NCBI GenBank assembly: GCA_015233195.1
Contig: JADFYE010000018.1
Span: 1-38,707 of the forward strand
Direction of reading: 5' to 3'
DNA from: Candidatus Omnitrophota bacterium
GTDB lineage: Bacteria > Omnitrophota > Gorgyraeia > Zapsychrales > Zapsychraceae
DNA length: 38,707 nucleotides
Position 1 is the first letter of the stretch. Each line of letters opens with the position of its first letter. The position numbers and the translations under genes are program-made. This document shows positions 1 through 9,044 of this stretch, in pieces. The notes under the pieces were generated by a model. That model saw nothing but the letters and a program-made list of their open reading frames with translations, did no database searches and was not told the origin of the DNA.

Positions 1-283
1 GGTGTGGGCGTTTGATGCTTGAAGAGGAGATCTTCCTAGTACGAGAGGACCGGGAGATACTGACCTCTAGTGTTCCAGTTATCCTGCCAAGGGTAGTAGC
101 TGGGTAGCTATGTCGGGAAAGGATAAGCGCTGAATGCATATAAGTGCGAAGCCCCCCTCAAGATTAGGCATCATTTTTCTTCGGAAATGAAAACTCCTTG
201 TAGACTACGAGGTTGATAGGCTGCATGTGTAAGACCAGTAATGGTTTGAGCTAAGCAGTACTAATAAGTTGAACGCTTGACTT
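1..283 (+). rRNA. rrl: 23S ribosomal RNA, 3' end (partial)
   Basis: This is the last part of a large-subunit rRNA gene that begins before the window. The universally conserved sarcin-ricin loop, AGTACGAGAGGA, lies at 38-49, the site where EF-Tu and EF-G contact the ribosome. It is followed by the expected domain VI sequence, including GATAAGCGCTGAA near 122-134. The 3' end is placed at about 283, just before a run of T and A; the exact processed end cannot be fixed by eye. The 5S gene follows after a spacer of about 70 bases, the usual order 16S-23S-5S. Confidence 0.96.
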
Positions 284-353
284 TTTTTAAAATAATTAAA
301 TACGGAATTTTGAATCACAAATCTAATTACATAATTGTCGGATATTTGAAAAT

Positions 354-468
354 TCGGCGGTTATACTAAGGAGGTAACACCCGTTCCCTTTCCGAACACG
401 GCAGTTAAGCTCTATTAGGTCGATGGTACTGCACTAGCAATGGTGTGGAAGAGTAGATTATCGCCGAT
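354..468 (+). rRNA. rrf: 5S ribosomal RNA
   Basis: The ends TCGGCGG (354-360) and TCGCCGA (461-467) form a 7-bp terminal helix I. The interior holds the conserved 5S blocks ACACCCGTTCCC, CCGAACACGG and GTTAAGC. The length of about 115 nt is normal. It is probably co-transcribed with the 23S gene upstream, and the intrinsic terminator that follows closes the rRNA operon. Confidence 0.95.
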
Positions 469-475
469 TTTATTT

Positions 476-510
476 AACCCTGTATCACCAAAAGTGGTAC
501 AGGGTTTTTT
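476..510 (+). terminator. Intrinsic terminator of the rRNA operon
   Basis: A near-perfect hairpin: AACCCTGTA (476-484) pairs with TACAGGGTT (498-506). The stem extends inward through a wobble pair and CAC/GTG to a 5-nt loop (CAAAA). A T-run follows directly. It sits 8 bases after the 5S gene and separates the rRNA operon from the giant gene downstream. Confidence 0.9.
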
Positions 511-523
511 ATTTATATCTCCT

Positions 524-609
524 GTAAGCGCTTTCCGTAAACTCATTTTAACCCCTTATTATCTTATATTTAGTATTTTATACTTAATATGTAGTTAAGA
601 AGGGGGCAG
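524..609 (+). promoter_or_regulatory. Upstream block shared with the 950-aa paralogue gene
   Basis: Two short elements here recur in the same order before the paralogous gene at 25458. The first (524-542, core CGCTTTCC then AAAC) matches 25365-25383 at 16 of 19 bases. The second (598-609, AGAAGGGGGCAG) matches 25431-25442 at 11 of 12. The second also acts as a good Shine-Dalgarno sequence for the GTG at 612. Between them lies AT-rich DNA with a possible -10 (TAATAT, 585-590) but no convincing -35. It may be a promoter/leader region copied along with the gene; its function is unproven. Confidence 0.5.
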
Positions 610-611
610 AT

Positions 612-3600
612 GTGAATAGTAAAGTTAAAAAAATATTGTCGTTGTTATTAATCATAGTATTTACTATTTCTTCTTTTAATATTTCTTTTGCTCAAGTATC
701 ACCTTTTATGCCAGCTCCTGGCACAATGGTTAAATTAAGCCCAGCCTTCACGCCGGCATTACTCAAAGGAATTAAAGTCAATCCTAATGAACCGTTGAAA
801 TTCGAATTTATTTTAGATAAAGGAAATGGAGATGTTCGTAGGGACAGGTCTCCCGACCTGTCCGTACCACAAGAAGCTTTGAAAACAGAATCTACTCGTC
901 TTATTAAATATTTCCTCACCTCATTAACTGTTCCTGAAAAGGAATTATGGGTGAACCTTTCGCCGTATGAAAAAGACCGTATAATTCCCGAGGCATTTGG
1001 CAAGACTGAAATGGGACTAGATCTTTTAGCGCAGGATTATCTGTTAAAACAAATTACCTCATCATTGATGTATCCAGAGAGTGAAATAGGTCAGAAATTT
1101 TGGGACAAGATTTACGCAGAGGCATATCAAAAATTCGGGGTTACCAATATACCGGTAGATACATTCAATAAAGTGTGGATTGTGCCGGCTAAAGCAGTTG
1201 TTTTTGAGAATATGGGTGGCTCAACGCCAACGGCCTATGTAGTTGAGAGTAAATTAAAAGTTATGTTAGAGAAAGACTATTTGTCTGAGGTAAAAGGAGA
1301 ACGGTTAAAGGATAAAGGAAAACAAAATATAGATAATTCCCTCTCCAACCTCCGGGGAGAGGGTAAGGGTGAGGGGGTTGCTGAACAAGTAATCAGAGAA
1401 ATCATATTACCTGCCATTGAAAAAGAAGTGAATGAAGGCAAGAATTTCGCCCAGCTTCGTCAGGTATACAATTCACTTATCCTTGCTGCTTGGTACAAAA
1501 AGAAAATAAAAGAAAGTTTATTAAGCAAAGTATATGTAAATAAAAACAAAGTTTTAGGCGTGAATATAGACGACCCCAAAGCTGCAGAAAAAATCTGGTC
1601 GCAATATGTCGAGTCATTCAAAAAAGGCGTATACGATTATGTAAAAGAAGAATACGACCCCAATACCCAGCAAATCATTCCCAAAAAATATTTTTCCGGC
1701 GGGTTTGATTCCGCACAGTTATTTTCGCTTAATCCTGATTCTGCCCTGCAGGTAGTTCATTCATTTCCCAGCAGCGTTGAATCTGATAATGCGATGGAGG
1801 TAAAAGTTAATGTTCAAGAAATTAATGCAAGCAGATCGGTGGCTCCAGGTAGCATGGACACAGCTACTCCACAATGGGATAAACAAAAACAAAAGCAATT
1901 AGATCAAATTCTTAGTCAAATCAAAGTCACAAGTGAAAACGACAAATTAAAATATGATGATAAAGATCTTCTTTCCAGTGTTTTAGATTTAATTGGTAAT
2001 AATCAGCAGTTATTAGATTACGTTGTATATAACTTGCCTTCATTTGGAGTATATCTTTTACTTGTAGAAATGTTAGAAAGAGGGAAATATTCCGAATGGT
2101 TACAAAATATACAAAAAGAATTTGATACTGAAGTATATGAGCCAATTCGTGTAGCAGAGGAAAGCATTAAAAATGGGAATCTTGATATGTCTCCTGAACA
2201 AATTAGGATTGTTGATCATGAAATTTATAAATTGAAAAGAATTTTATTTTCTCAAGATAGGCTGATTATTTTACGGGAGGGAGCAAGTATTTATGAAAAG
2301 GCTGAATATTATAAAAATATTATACGTATTCGGCATACAGCAAAATATGTTAAAGATGCGGTATCGATATTGATGGGGCAACGAAATGTTGTTTATCATG
2401 TTTCCGGGATCGATATTTCAAAAATTCAAATGAATGGTCAACAAATTATATATCCGGGAACTAACAATGCTTTTGGCGAAGGTGTATATGCTTCACAAAT
2501 TCCGCTCTTATTTTATTCAGGTGGAGAAGGGCTTAAGATTCCCTATCAAAGTGTTGTGATTTTTAAGTTTCCTACTGATTCGAAGTTTGCTCGAAAATTA
2601 TCTGAGAATCCGGATTTGATTTATGCTAATGTTCACTCTAATGGAAGGGCGATTGGCTTTAGAGTTGCAAATATTCGCAAATTATCGACTGATGATTTGG
2701 TAAAAATGGGAGCATTAACGGGCGTGGGACAAGATAGTGATAGTATCGAGGCTGTGTATGGGGATAAAGAGGTGTTTCTTGTTGAAACGGAAGATGTTCA
2801 GGAAATTGAAAATTATAGAGAAAGTTCAGATTATAGATTTTTTATGGATGAGAATAATTTGATACAAGAATTCAATTCTTTAATTCAGCAGCCTAAAAAT
2901 TATTTATTGCGGAAAAATGATCTTTCATTGAAAGATCTAGATAAATTACCTCGATTAAAAGCGGCTTTAGAGGGTTTGGATTTTAAAATTGCCATGGCTC
3001 AGTTAGGCAATGGGAACACTGGTATTGAAATTATTTCGCTTATTGTAAGAGTATTACTTAGCAATGATATTGAACATGAAACTAGCATCTTAGCTGCGAT
3101 TAATGCTCGCCCAGTTGAAGAGAGGGAAAAAATTGATAGTCTTTTAAGAGAAATGGTTACAAAAATGGGAGAAACTGCTAATAAGACGACTGTTTCTTTA
3201 TTTATTAAAAGATTGGCGCGAGATCAGGCGATGATGGCAGATGAAGCAGTTTCATCCTCAATTGACAAAGTTAAGCTGCATACTTATGCGCAAAGAATTG
3301 TTGAGCAAGGCAAAGATTTTGTTCAAGTTAGAGCTGCGTTTTCAATTATAAATGGACGTTATATTGGCAAACGTGTAACTGAAAACGAGTTGGGTCGATT
3401 CAAAAATGCTTTAAATTTATTTATGAATGACCCTGAAAAATTATTTTTAACTGGTATCGAAGTTCCCCAAAGTACCTGGGATGTTATAGGTGATTTACTG
3501 AAATATGTAAAGCCGTTGCTTAGATTTTTAGCTGCACGAGATATTTTGTGGTCGAGTGCAGAAGAAAAAACAGAAGCAGTTGGTCGATACTTAAAGCAGT

Positions 3601-6600
3601 TTAGCGAAGAATATGATAATCTTCAAATACGTTTGCATGCTAAAGCAGTGCTTGAACATTTGTGGGCTATGTTTGGGAAAAAATATGAAAATTGGGAGGT
3701 TGAACAATTTTTGGATTATATAGTTTTTGTAAAAAGTTTAAAGGATGCGCCTAACCGGAATATTCCTAAATCAGAACGGATTTGGGATGTTGATGAGTTT
3801 GGTAATGTGAGTCAGCGTGAAAATGTTGAAAAATCGGATATATCACTAGACTTAAAATATGCTCAGGCGATCGAGGAACAAGCGCGTAGAAGTATAAAAG
3901 ATTTTGACGCGGTTCTTTTAAAAGCAAAAGAGGTAGTAGATGAATATTTAACTACTCCGGCTGGAGGAGAAGTGTTTTTAACACAATCTACTAACGTGGT
4001 ATTAGTTAACTCAACTAAAATTGATAATGTATTAACTGCTGAATTAGCGCATTTAACCCATCTTTATTTTATTGGCAAATATGATGCTGCGCTTGATCCA
4101 GTTGTGTGTGAGGTTTTTGACACTTTAGCCAGGAGAGTAAGACAAGGTAAAGATGGATTTTCTATTAATAATTTTAGAGTTGGGCAGTCAATTTATTATT
4201 GGGCTAAAAGTATGAGCAAAAATAAATTAAAAGAACGATTGAAAAAACGCGGATATACAGCAATTGATTTATATAAATTAAATTTTTCGGAATTGGCAGA
4301 ATTAGATTTAGATGCCGTATATACTAGAGCGTACGCGGTTTTAGTCGACCATGATCATGCAAAGGATATTCAATCAGACCCTTCTTGGTTTGCGCATCAG
4401 GTTAGCGAATATTTAGTTGAGAGAATGGTCCGTGTTGGGGGATCTGCGGAACGGGCAGCTATGATTTTAGGGCTTATGTTTGAAAATAATCTTGAATTAT
4501 GGAATGGAGACTATCGCTATTTCATAAAAGAGTTTGAACGTGTAGCAAAAACGCGTGTAGATGAGAAAAGTCGGAGTATGGGGCAGCAATATGCTTTAGT
4601 GAAAACTGGGGATAGGGCGATGATTGGAGCAAATCCGATTAAATTGTTAGATAAATATGATGGAGAATTGAAAAATTTTATCGTTGATAATTTAACTGCT
4701 CGTTATACGAGTTGGGGGCTTGCTCCAGAATTAGCTTCTAAGATTATTGATGCATTAATTAGACACAGTAGTGATTTAAAAGCAGCGCGGGATGCTGTAT
4801 ACGAGATCATAAAATTTAATGATGATCCTAAATGGAAAGCTGCTTATGAGGACTATAAAGAAGCTACTAAATATGAGTCAACATATAATTTATTGCTTCC
4901 GCAAATTAATAGTTTACCTGCTGGTTCTGTAATTGTTGATTGGGGTGCAGGTAATAATGCCTTAGGAAAAACAATTGCCACACATTTTCCAAATATTAAA
5001 GTGATAGGCATAGATCCATATGTTTATAACGAAGAAAGTAATTTGCCGAATTTAAACTTTTATACGCAACCGGACCAAGCTAAAGCACCGACAGAAATAC
5101 CTGCGCATTCAGTTGATTTAGTTACACTTAATGCAGTATTGCATCATGTAGACGATGGTTTGATCGATGAGGTTTTAAAGGAAATCAAACGCATATTAAA
5201 ACCATCAGGAAAAATAGTTATTATTGAAGATACTTGGTCATTAACTTTGCCAGTTAGTACGAATGCGGATGAAATAACAACTAAACGTTTTTTAGAGTTA
5301 AGTAGTAGCGAAAAATATGGCGAACAATTTGCCAAAGATTATATGACGTTTAATGATTGGTATGCAAATATTGTTGTTCATTCGTGGGATGGCATGGCAT
5401 TGCCATATAAGTTTAGATCAATAGAAGAGTGGCAGGATTTATTTTACAAAGATGGTTTTAAATCCGGAGAAGTTGAAAATTTGGGATTTCCCAAAAAAAC
5501 TTTTCATAAGCCAAGTTTAGGTGTACTTGTTTTTTCTCCAAATTTAGATGATAAGAAGGATATTGATATGAACGCACCAATGTTAGTTCGTTTAAATGAT
5601 GAAGCCATAAAATATATAGAAGAGATGGAAGCTAAACAAGATAACCATGAGGTGATGTTTAGAGTTTATCAATCTATAGATGATAGGTTGAATAATGTAA
5701 ACTTTGAAACCGTTTCATCAGATATGTTGAAACATGCAATACGTGCTGACAAGGTTTCCGCAATAAGTATTGGCGATAAGATTATCTTTATTTCACGGTC
5801 TAAAGATTTAAATGAGCAATCCTCATTAGCAGATTTTTTACTATCAGATGAAAATATTAGTAAACTTGGCGCTACCCCAGAACCTATAGTTACTGAGGCA
5901 TATTCTGATAGAACCGAACCTTTAAATGGTAATGGTCAAAATGTAGAAAAACGTCGGACTAAAATAAAAGAACTTATTTTTGAACGTAATGGAACATCTG
6001 GATTAACCACTCAAATAACGGATTCAGAAATTTATAGTCAATTAGTTGATATGGTTGGGTGGGCGGTAGAATATGTTTTAACTGATAATGCTAAGGAGCA
6101 TAAACAGATTATGGCTGAGGTAAATACTTTATCGGAACGTATAAATGGAAATGGGTATCATATTTTTAAAACATTTAAAGCATCAGAACTTTTTGGAAAT
6201 GAAAACAGCCGTGAATTATCAAAAGAAATTAGAGATTATTTTTCGCCACAAATATCTCCTGAAAATTTTAAGTTTTATATTGATGGTGATTTGATGCGCG
6301 ATGTAATTAGAAATTTAGGGGGTAAACAATCAACAAGAGAAGGTTTATCAATTATTGAGTTAGTAAAACAATATTTAAAGTTTGTTTATGAATTCGAAAC
6401 TGCACCTAATTCAGAACTTTTAGATGTCGCTCTCAAAAAATTATTGCGTGTACATGAAAGTTATAAATTTGCTAAAGCAGTCGAATTAGGTGGAGTTAAA
6501 ATTTATGACAAGGATGGTATAGAAGTTCGCGATGAATATACTCCATTGTCACGTCTAAGTCCTGATACGTATAAATTTGAATTTTATTCTGGATCAGTAG

Positions 6601-8042
6601 ATATTAATAAATTTATAGAATACGCAAAAGAATTGGAAGTGAACAAAACTGGTGAAGGCAAATTTATTTTATTTAATAAAATTTTTCAGAATGGTAATAG
6701 AAAGTATTTATTTGCGATTCGGGATGGTCGATTAGAAGAATATTATACAAGTGAAACCTATTCAAATGTTGCCGGACAAATGCAATGGATGCGGCAGGAA
6801 GCGGTTCGTGGGGAGCTTAGCACAGAAGGAATATTAATGACTGATTGGTATGCAAAACCAGAAGTAGAGACTTTGCATGATGTTAGTGATGCTAGTTCTT
6901 CGAAAATAAACGAGTTAATAGCAACTATGACGATTGAGAAAGTTAGCCGGACATTTTTAGAAATGGTTGCTTTAAAACTTGGTTTGATTTTTGACAAGAA
7001 AACTGGAGAATTGATGTCTCATGATAAGAATGGAAAAGTATTTTTGGGAAACGCGTTAGGCTTAACAGTTGATTTGGCGCGTTATTTTCCAAAACAAATG
7101 CGTGATAAAATGAATTATCAGCGACCTAAAAACGCAAATGGTGAGATCAAAGTTTTAACTCAAGCTGAAAAATTTAAAGCATTAGAAAAAGATGCGGCGA
7201 TGAAGGTCAAAAAATTGGCTGAAGTTGATTCTGTTTGGGAAGACTCAATGACTGATATTAATAAGCATAAGCCTGGCGAATATCAATATATTGTACATGG
7301 TCTTTATTCAGATGATGATCCTATGGTTAGAGATGCCATAGAAGGCGAAGGAGTTAATAATATTAAAGAGTTGCCGAATTATGTCAATCTATGGGAAGAG
7401 CCGCAACGTATTTCTGAAAGAAAATTGTTTTCAGCATCCCTTATAAACCAGATAAAGAGAACTGTATATAATGATGTTGGTTTTATTTTACAAGTTCCTA
7501 AGGATAATATTTTACAAGCATCTCCGGACGATCTTGGAACATATACGATAACTTCAACTGATGCGGATGTTGCGCGTTTATATGAAAATAGGAATCTACC
7601 TAGCCCTAAAGATCTTTTGGACTTGGAAAAATCACCCTGGTTTACTCCAAATGAAGTTGTTATAACTGGTATAGGGAAAGATGGAGCTAGAGTTAAAGTT
7701 GTTGGGGTATTTACTGTGGTTGATTCAAAAACCAGAAGACCTGTTAATAGAGAATATGATTCTAAAATAAGAATTCTAGCAAAAAAACATGGATTACCTG
7801 TTATTGAAATTGATCAGACTGATATGGCGATGAGTTATAAGTCTGGTCAAGAAAAGAAAAATACCGGAGGTATTGATCTTAATCCTATCGATAAAACTCT
7901 TGAAACACAAAGTAATGGCGGAGGGATCAAATTTAATGTAGACCAAGCGATGTTAGAGCGTATGCAGAACGCGCAAGGGTTTGAGCCGGTTGTAACAGAT
8001 ATTATTCCGTTAAAAGATTTGAGGGCGTTTTTGGGGATATGA
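612..8042 (+). CDS. Giant exported multidomain protein (2476 aa) with ART-like and methyltransferase segments
   Basis: The start is GTG 612, five bases after a G-rich ribosome-binding site; the overlapping ATG at 610 reads straight into a stop (ATGTGA). The N-terminus is a signal peptide: basic NSKVKK, a hydrophobic stretch, then a likely cut near SFAQ (about residue 28). Residues to about 372 form the N-module shared with the protein at 25458, with landmarks WVNLSPYEK, DTFNKVWIVP and YFSGGFD. Residues about 590-735 resemble an ADP-ribosyltransferase fold (Y595-H596, then G622-E-G-V-Y626). Residues about 1425-1650 are a class I SAM methyltransferase (V-D1443-W-G-A-G1447, later LHHVDD). Residues about 2220-2400 form another globular region I cannot name. 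The tail from G2419 is GGIDL followed by about 55 residues, shared with the paralogue. An exported protein with a SAM enzyme is odd, because the cofactor is cytoplasmic; delivery into another cell is one possible explanation. Export and domain order are well supported, activity is not. Confidence 0.85.
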   Translation: MNSKVKKILSLLLIIVFTISSFNISFAQVSPFMPAPGTMVKLSPAFTPALLKGIKVNPNEPLKFEFILDKGNGDVRRDRSPDLSVPQEALKTESTRLIKYFLTSLTVPEKELWVNLSPYEKDRIIPEAFGKTEMGLDLLAQDYLLKQITSSLMYPESEIGQKFWDKIYAEAYQKFGVTNIPVDTFNKVWIVPAKAVVFENMGGSTPTAYVVESKLKVMLEKDYLSEVKGERLKDKGKQNIDNSLSNLRGEGKGEGVAEQVIREIILPAIEKEVNEGKNFAQLRQVYNSLILAAWYKKKIKESLLSKVYVNKNKVLGVNIDDPKAAEKIWSQYVESFKKGVYDYVKEEYDPNTQQIIPKKYFSGGFDSAQLFSLNPDSALQVVHSFPSSVESDNAMEVKVNVQEINASRSVAPGSMDTATPQWDKQKQKQLDQILSQIKVTSENDKLKYDDKDLLSSVLDLIGNNQQLLDYVVYNLPSFGVYLLLVEMLERGKYSEWLQNIQKEFDTEVYEPIRVAEESIKNGNLDMSPEQIRIVDHEIYKLKRILFSQDRLIILREGASIYEKAEYYKNIIRIRHTAKYVKDAVSILMGQRNVVYHVSGIDISKIQMNGQQIIYPGTNNAFGEGVYASQIPLLFYSGGEGLKIPYQSVVIFKFPTDSKFARKLSENPDLIYANVHSNGRAIGFRVANIRKLSTDDLVKMGALTGVGQDSDSIEAVYGDKEVFLVETEDVQEIENYRESSDYRFFMDENNLIQEFNSLIQQPKNYLLRKNDLSLKDLDKLPRLKAALEGLDFKIAMAQLGNGNTGIEIISLIVRVLLSNDIEHETSILAAINARPVEEREKIDSLLREMVTKMGETANKTTVSLFIKRLARDQAMMADEAVSSSIDKVKLHTYAQRIVEQGKDFVQVRAAFSIINGRYIGKRVTENELGRFKNALNLFMNDPEKLFLTGIEVPQSTWDVIGDLLKYVKPLLRFLAARDILWSSAEEKTEAVGRYLKQFSEEYDNLQIRLHAKAVLEHLWAMFGKKYENWEVEQFLDYIVFVKSLKDAPNRNIPKSERIWDVDEFGNVSQRENVEKSDISLDLKYAQAIEEQARRSIKDFDAVLLKAKEVVDEYLTTPAGGEVFLTQSTNVVLVNSTKIDNVLTAELAHLTHLYFIGKYDAALDPVVCEVFDTLARRVRQGKDGFSINNFRVGQSIYYWAKSMSKNKLKERLKKRGYTAIDLYKLNFSELAELDLDAVYTRAYAVLVDHDHAKDIQSDPSWFAHQVSEYLVERMVRVGGSAERAAMILGLMFENNLELWNGDYRYFIKEFERVAKTRVDEKSRSMGQQYALVKTGDRAMIGANPIKLLDKYDGELKNFIVDNLTARYTSWGLAPELASKIIDALIRHSSDLKAARDAVYEIIKFNDDPKWKAAYEDYKEATKYESTYNLLLPQINSLPAGSVIVDWGAGNNALGKTIATHFPNIKVIGIDPYVYNEESNLPNLNFYTQPDQAKAPTEIPAHSVDLVTLNAVLHHVDDGLIDEVLKEIKRILKPSGKIVIIEDTWSLTLPVSTNADEITTKRFLELSSSEKYGEQFAKDYMTFNDWYANIVVHSWDGMALPYKFRSIEEWQDLFYKDGFKSGEVENLGFPKKTFHKPSLGVLVFSPNLDDKKDIDMNAPMLVRLNDEAIKYIEEMEAKQDNHEVMFRVYQSIDDRLNNVNFETVSSDMLKHAIRADKVSAISIGDKIIFISRSKDLNEQSSLADFLLSDENISKLGATPEPIVTEAYSDRTEPLNGNGQNVEKRRTKIKELIFERNGTSGLTTQITDSEIYSQLVDMVGWAVEYVLTDNAKEHKQIMAEVNTLSERINGNGYHIFKTFKASELFGNENSRELSKEIRDYFSPQISPENFKFYIDGDLMRDVIRNLGGKQSTREGLSIIELVKQYLKFVYEFETAPNSELLDVALKKLLRVHESYKFAKAVELGGVKIYDKDGIEVRDEYTPLSRLSPDTYKFEFYSGSVDINKFIEYAKELEVNKTGEGKFILFNKIFQNGNRKYLFAIRDGRLEEYYTSETYSNVAGQMQWMRQEAVRGELSTEGILMTDWYAKPEVETLHDVSDASSSKINELIATMTIEKVSRTFLEMVALKLGLIFDKKTGELMSHDKNGKVFLGNALGLTVDLARYFPKQMRDKMNYQRPKNANGEIKVLTQAEKFKALEKDAAMKVKKLAEVDSVWEDSMTDINKHKPGEYQYIVHGLYSDDDPMVRDAIEGEGVNNIKELPNYVNLWEEPQRISERKLFSASLINQIKRTVYNDVGFILQVPKDNILQASPDDLGTYTITSTDADVARLYENRNLPSPKDLLDLEKSPWFTPNEVVITGIGKDGARVKVVGVFTVVDSKTRRPVNREYDSKIRILAKKHGLPVIEIDQTDMAMSYKSGQEKKNTGGIDLNPIDKTLETQSNGGGIKFNVDQAMLERMQNAQGFEPVVTDIIPLKDLRAFLGI
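837..868 (+). repeat. In-frame palindromic repeat inside the giant gene
   Basis: CGTAG is followed by GGACAGGTC (842-850), a TCCC loop and GACCTGTCC (855-863), a perfect 9-bp inverted repeat. It lies in the coding sequence without breaking the frame and encodes a short hydrophilic stretch (RRDRSPDLSV, about residues 77-86) that is missing from the otherwise matching part of the paralogue. The CGTAGGG edge recurs in the intergenic palindrome at 8541-8566, so both look like copies of one dispersed repeat family. Confidence 0.7.
1339..1377 (+). repeat. In-frame CCCTCTCC/GGAGAGGG palindromic repeat, copy 1
   Basis: CCCTCTCC (1339-1346) pairs with GGAGAGGG (1356-1363) across a 9-nt loop, followed by a G-rich tail to 1377. 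It encodes SLSNLRGEGKGEG in the linker after KVMLEKDY. A second copy of identical length (39 nt, 34 matches) lies at the equivalent place in the paralogous gene at 26131-26169. Four of the five differences fall in the loop. Confidence 0.8.
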
Positions 8043-8460
8043 AAGCATACTCATACCACATCCAATAAGATATGAGCCAGGGAATGGTCATTCTAAAAGC
8101 CACTTGAATTCCGGCAAATGGGCTTAAATGAAAAGCTGAAAATAAAAGATGTTTTTCGTAAGTATTCCCTAATAAATCAAAAATAATTTTTATAAAGAAA
8201 AGTATTTTCCATAATTTTAGATTAGGTGAAGTTTTTTGGTCGATATAGAAGCGGATTATTACTAAATTTAATATGGTTAATACAATTTGAATGATGTTGA
8301 TCGTGTATTCAATCCAAAATATTTTGTCAAAAGTTCTTAGAAAATAAAAATAGAAATTAACTTTGGATTCTTCCCATACAAAAAAGAATATTTTTCTAAG
8401 CCATAGAAAACCCATGAATATCATGTAAAGTTCCCAAAAAATGCTTGTTTTTTTCTCCAT
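8002..8460 (-). CDS. Small integral membrane protein, unknown function
   Basis: This 152-codon reverse-strand frame is strongly hydrophobic, with about three or four membrane helices (roughly residues 6-28, 50-72, 84-103 and 120-140). I do not recognise a family. It is convergent with the giant gene and overlaps its last 41 bases. There is no Shine-Dalgarno sequence, but a CATAAT box (8468-8473 on the plus strand, read in reverse) sits 7 bases before the ATG, so the message may be leaderless. A TTGATG about 19 bases further upstream could be its -35. The composition and helix pattern favour a real gene, but without homologues it could still be a chance frame in AT-rich DNA. Confidence 0.55.
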   Translation of the reverse strand: MEKKTSIFWELYMIFMGFLWLRKIFFFVWEESKVNFYFYFLRTFDKIFWIEYTINIIQIVLTILNLVIIRFYIDQKTSPNLKLWKILFFIKIIFDLLGNTYEKHLLFSAFHLSPFAGIQVAFRMTIPWLISYWMWYEYAFISPKTPSNLLTE

Positions 8461-8540
8461 GTGGTCTATTATGACAAAAATATATTTTTCGTCATCAAAA
8501 TACTTAAATAAATTAAAGTTTATAAACGATTAATTTTAAG

Positions 8541-8566
8541 CGGGCACAAAGTATTGTGCCCCTACG
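8541..8566. repeat. Intergenic palindromic repeat (CGTAGGG family)
   Basis: GGGCACAA (8542-8549), loop AGTA, TTGTGCCC (8554-8561), then CTACG: a perfect 8-bp hairpin with a flank that reads CGTAGGGGCACAA on the reverse strand. This is the same layout as the in-frame element at 837. It has no T-run on either side, so it is unlikely to be a terminator. The rest of the 149-bp gap before ridA shows nothing else clear. Confidence 0.65.
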
Positions 8567-8609
8567 AAAAATGAAATAAATATTAAACTAAATAATAAAG
8601 GAGCAACCT

Positions 8610-8984
8610 ATGGAATTTATTGCGTCTGAAAAAGCGCCAAAAGCAGTTGGACCTTATAGCCAGGCAACATTTACTGATGGTTTTATGTTTTTGTCTGGTC
8701 AAATCCCGCTAGATCCTATAACTGGACAGATAGTTGAAGGGGATATTGAAGTTCAGGCAAACAGAGTTTTAAATAATATTAAAGTGGTTTTAGCTGAAAA
8801 AGGAATGACATTGAGTAATGTGGTTAAAGCTACAATATTTATGAAAGATTTGGGCGACTATAAACGCGTGAATACTGTATATGCTCAGCATTTTGGCGAA
8901 CATAAACCAGCGCGCTCTACTTTTCAAGTAGCTGGTCTGCCATTAGGCGCTGCAGTTGAAATCGAATGCATTGCTAAAAAATAG
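8610..8984 (+). CDS. ridA: RidA family enamine/imine deaminase
   Basis: RidA hydrolyses reactive 2-aminoacrylate and other enamine/imine intermediates released by PLP enzymes such as threonine and serine dehydratases, protecting the cytosol. At 124 aa it has the family's usual length. Family hallmarks are visible: GPYSQA near residue 16, LSGQIPLDP near 28, TIFMKDLGDY near 70, and the C-terminal PARSTFQVAGLPLGAAVEIECIA with the arginine that binds the substrate carboxylate. The start is fixed by AAAGGAG at 8597-8603, six bases before the ATG. It stands alone between the giant gene and a leaderless-looking gene, and probably has its own promoter. Confidence 0.95.
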   Translation: MEFIASEKAPKAVGPYSQATFTDGFMFLSGQIPLDPITGQIVEGDIEVQANRVLNNIKVVLAEKGMTLSNVVKATIFMKDLGDYKRVNTVYAQHFGEHKPARSTFQVAGLPLGAAVEIECIAKK

Positions 8985-9008
8985 TTTTTATCAATATTGT
9001 TTATGGAT

Positions 9009-9038
9009 TTGGTTTTTTTTATTAGTTTATGGTAATAT
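9009..9038 (+). promoter_or_regulatory. Probable promoter of the Minf_1886 gene
   Basis: TTGGTT (9009-9014), an 18-bp spacer and TAATAT (9033-9038) stand just before the ATG at 9045. The predicted start of transcription falls at or next to the ATG, and no Shine-Dalgarno sequence is present, which points to a leaderless mRNA. Confidence 0.45.
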
Positions 9039-9044
9039 ATTTAC

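Noticed and set aside
831-868. The inverted repeat in the giant gene as an intragenic terminator.
   Set aside because: No T-run follows, and it lies within an open coding frame; the repeat-family explanation fits better.
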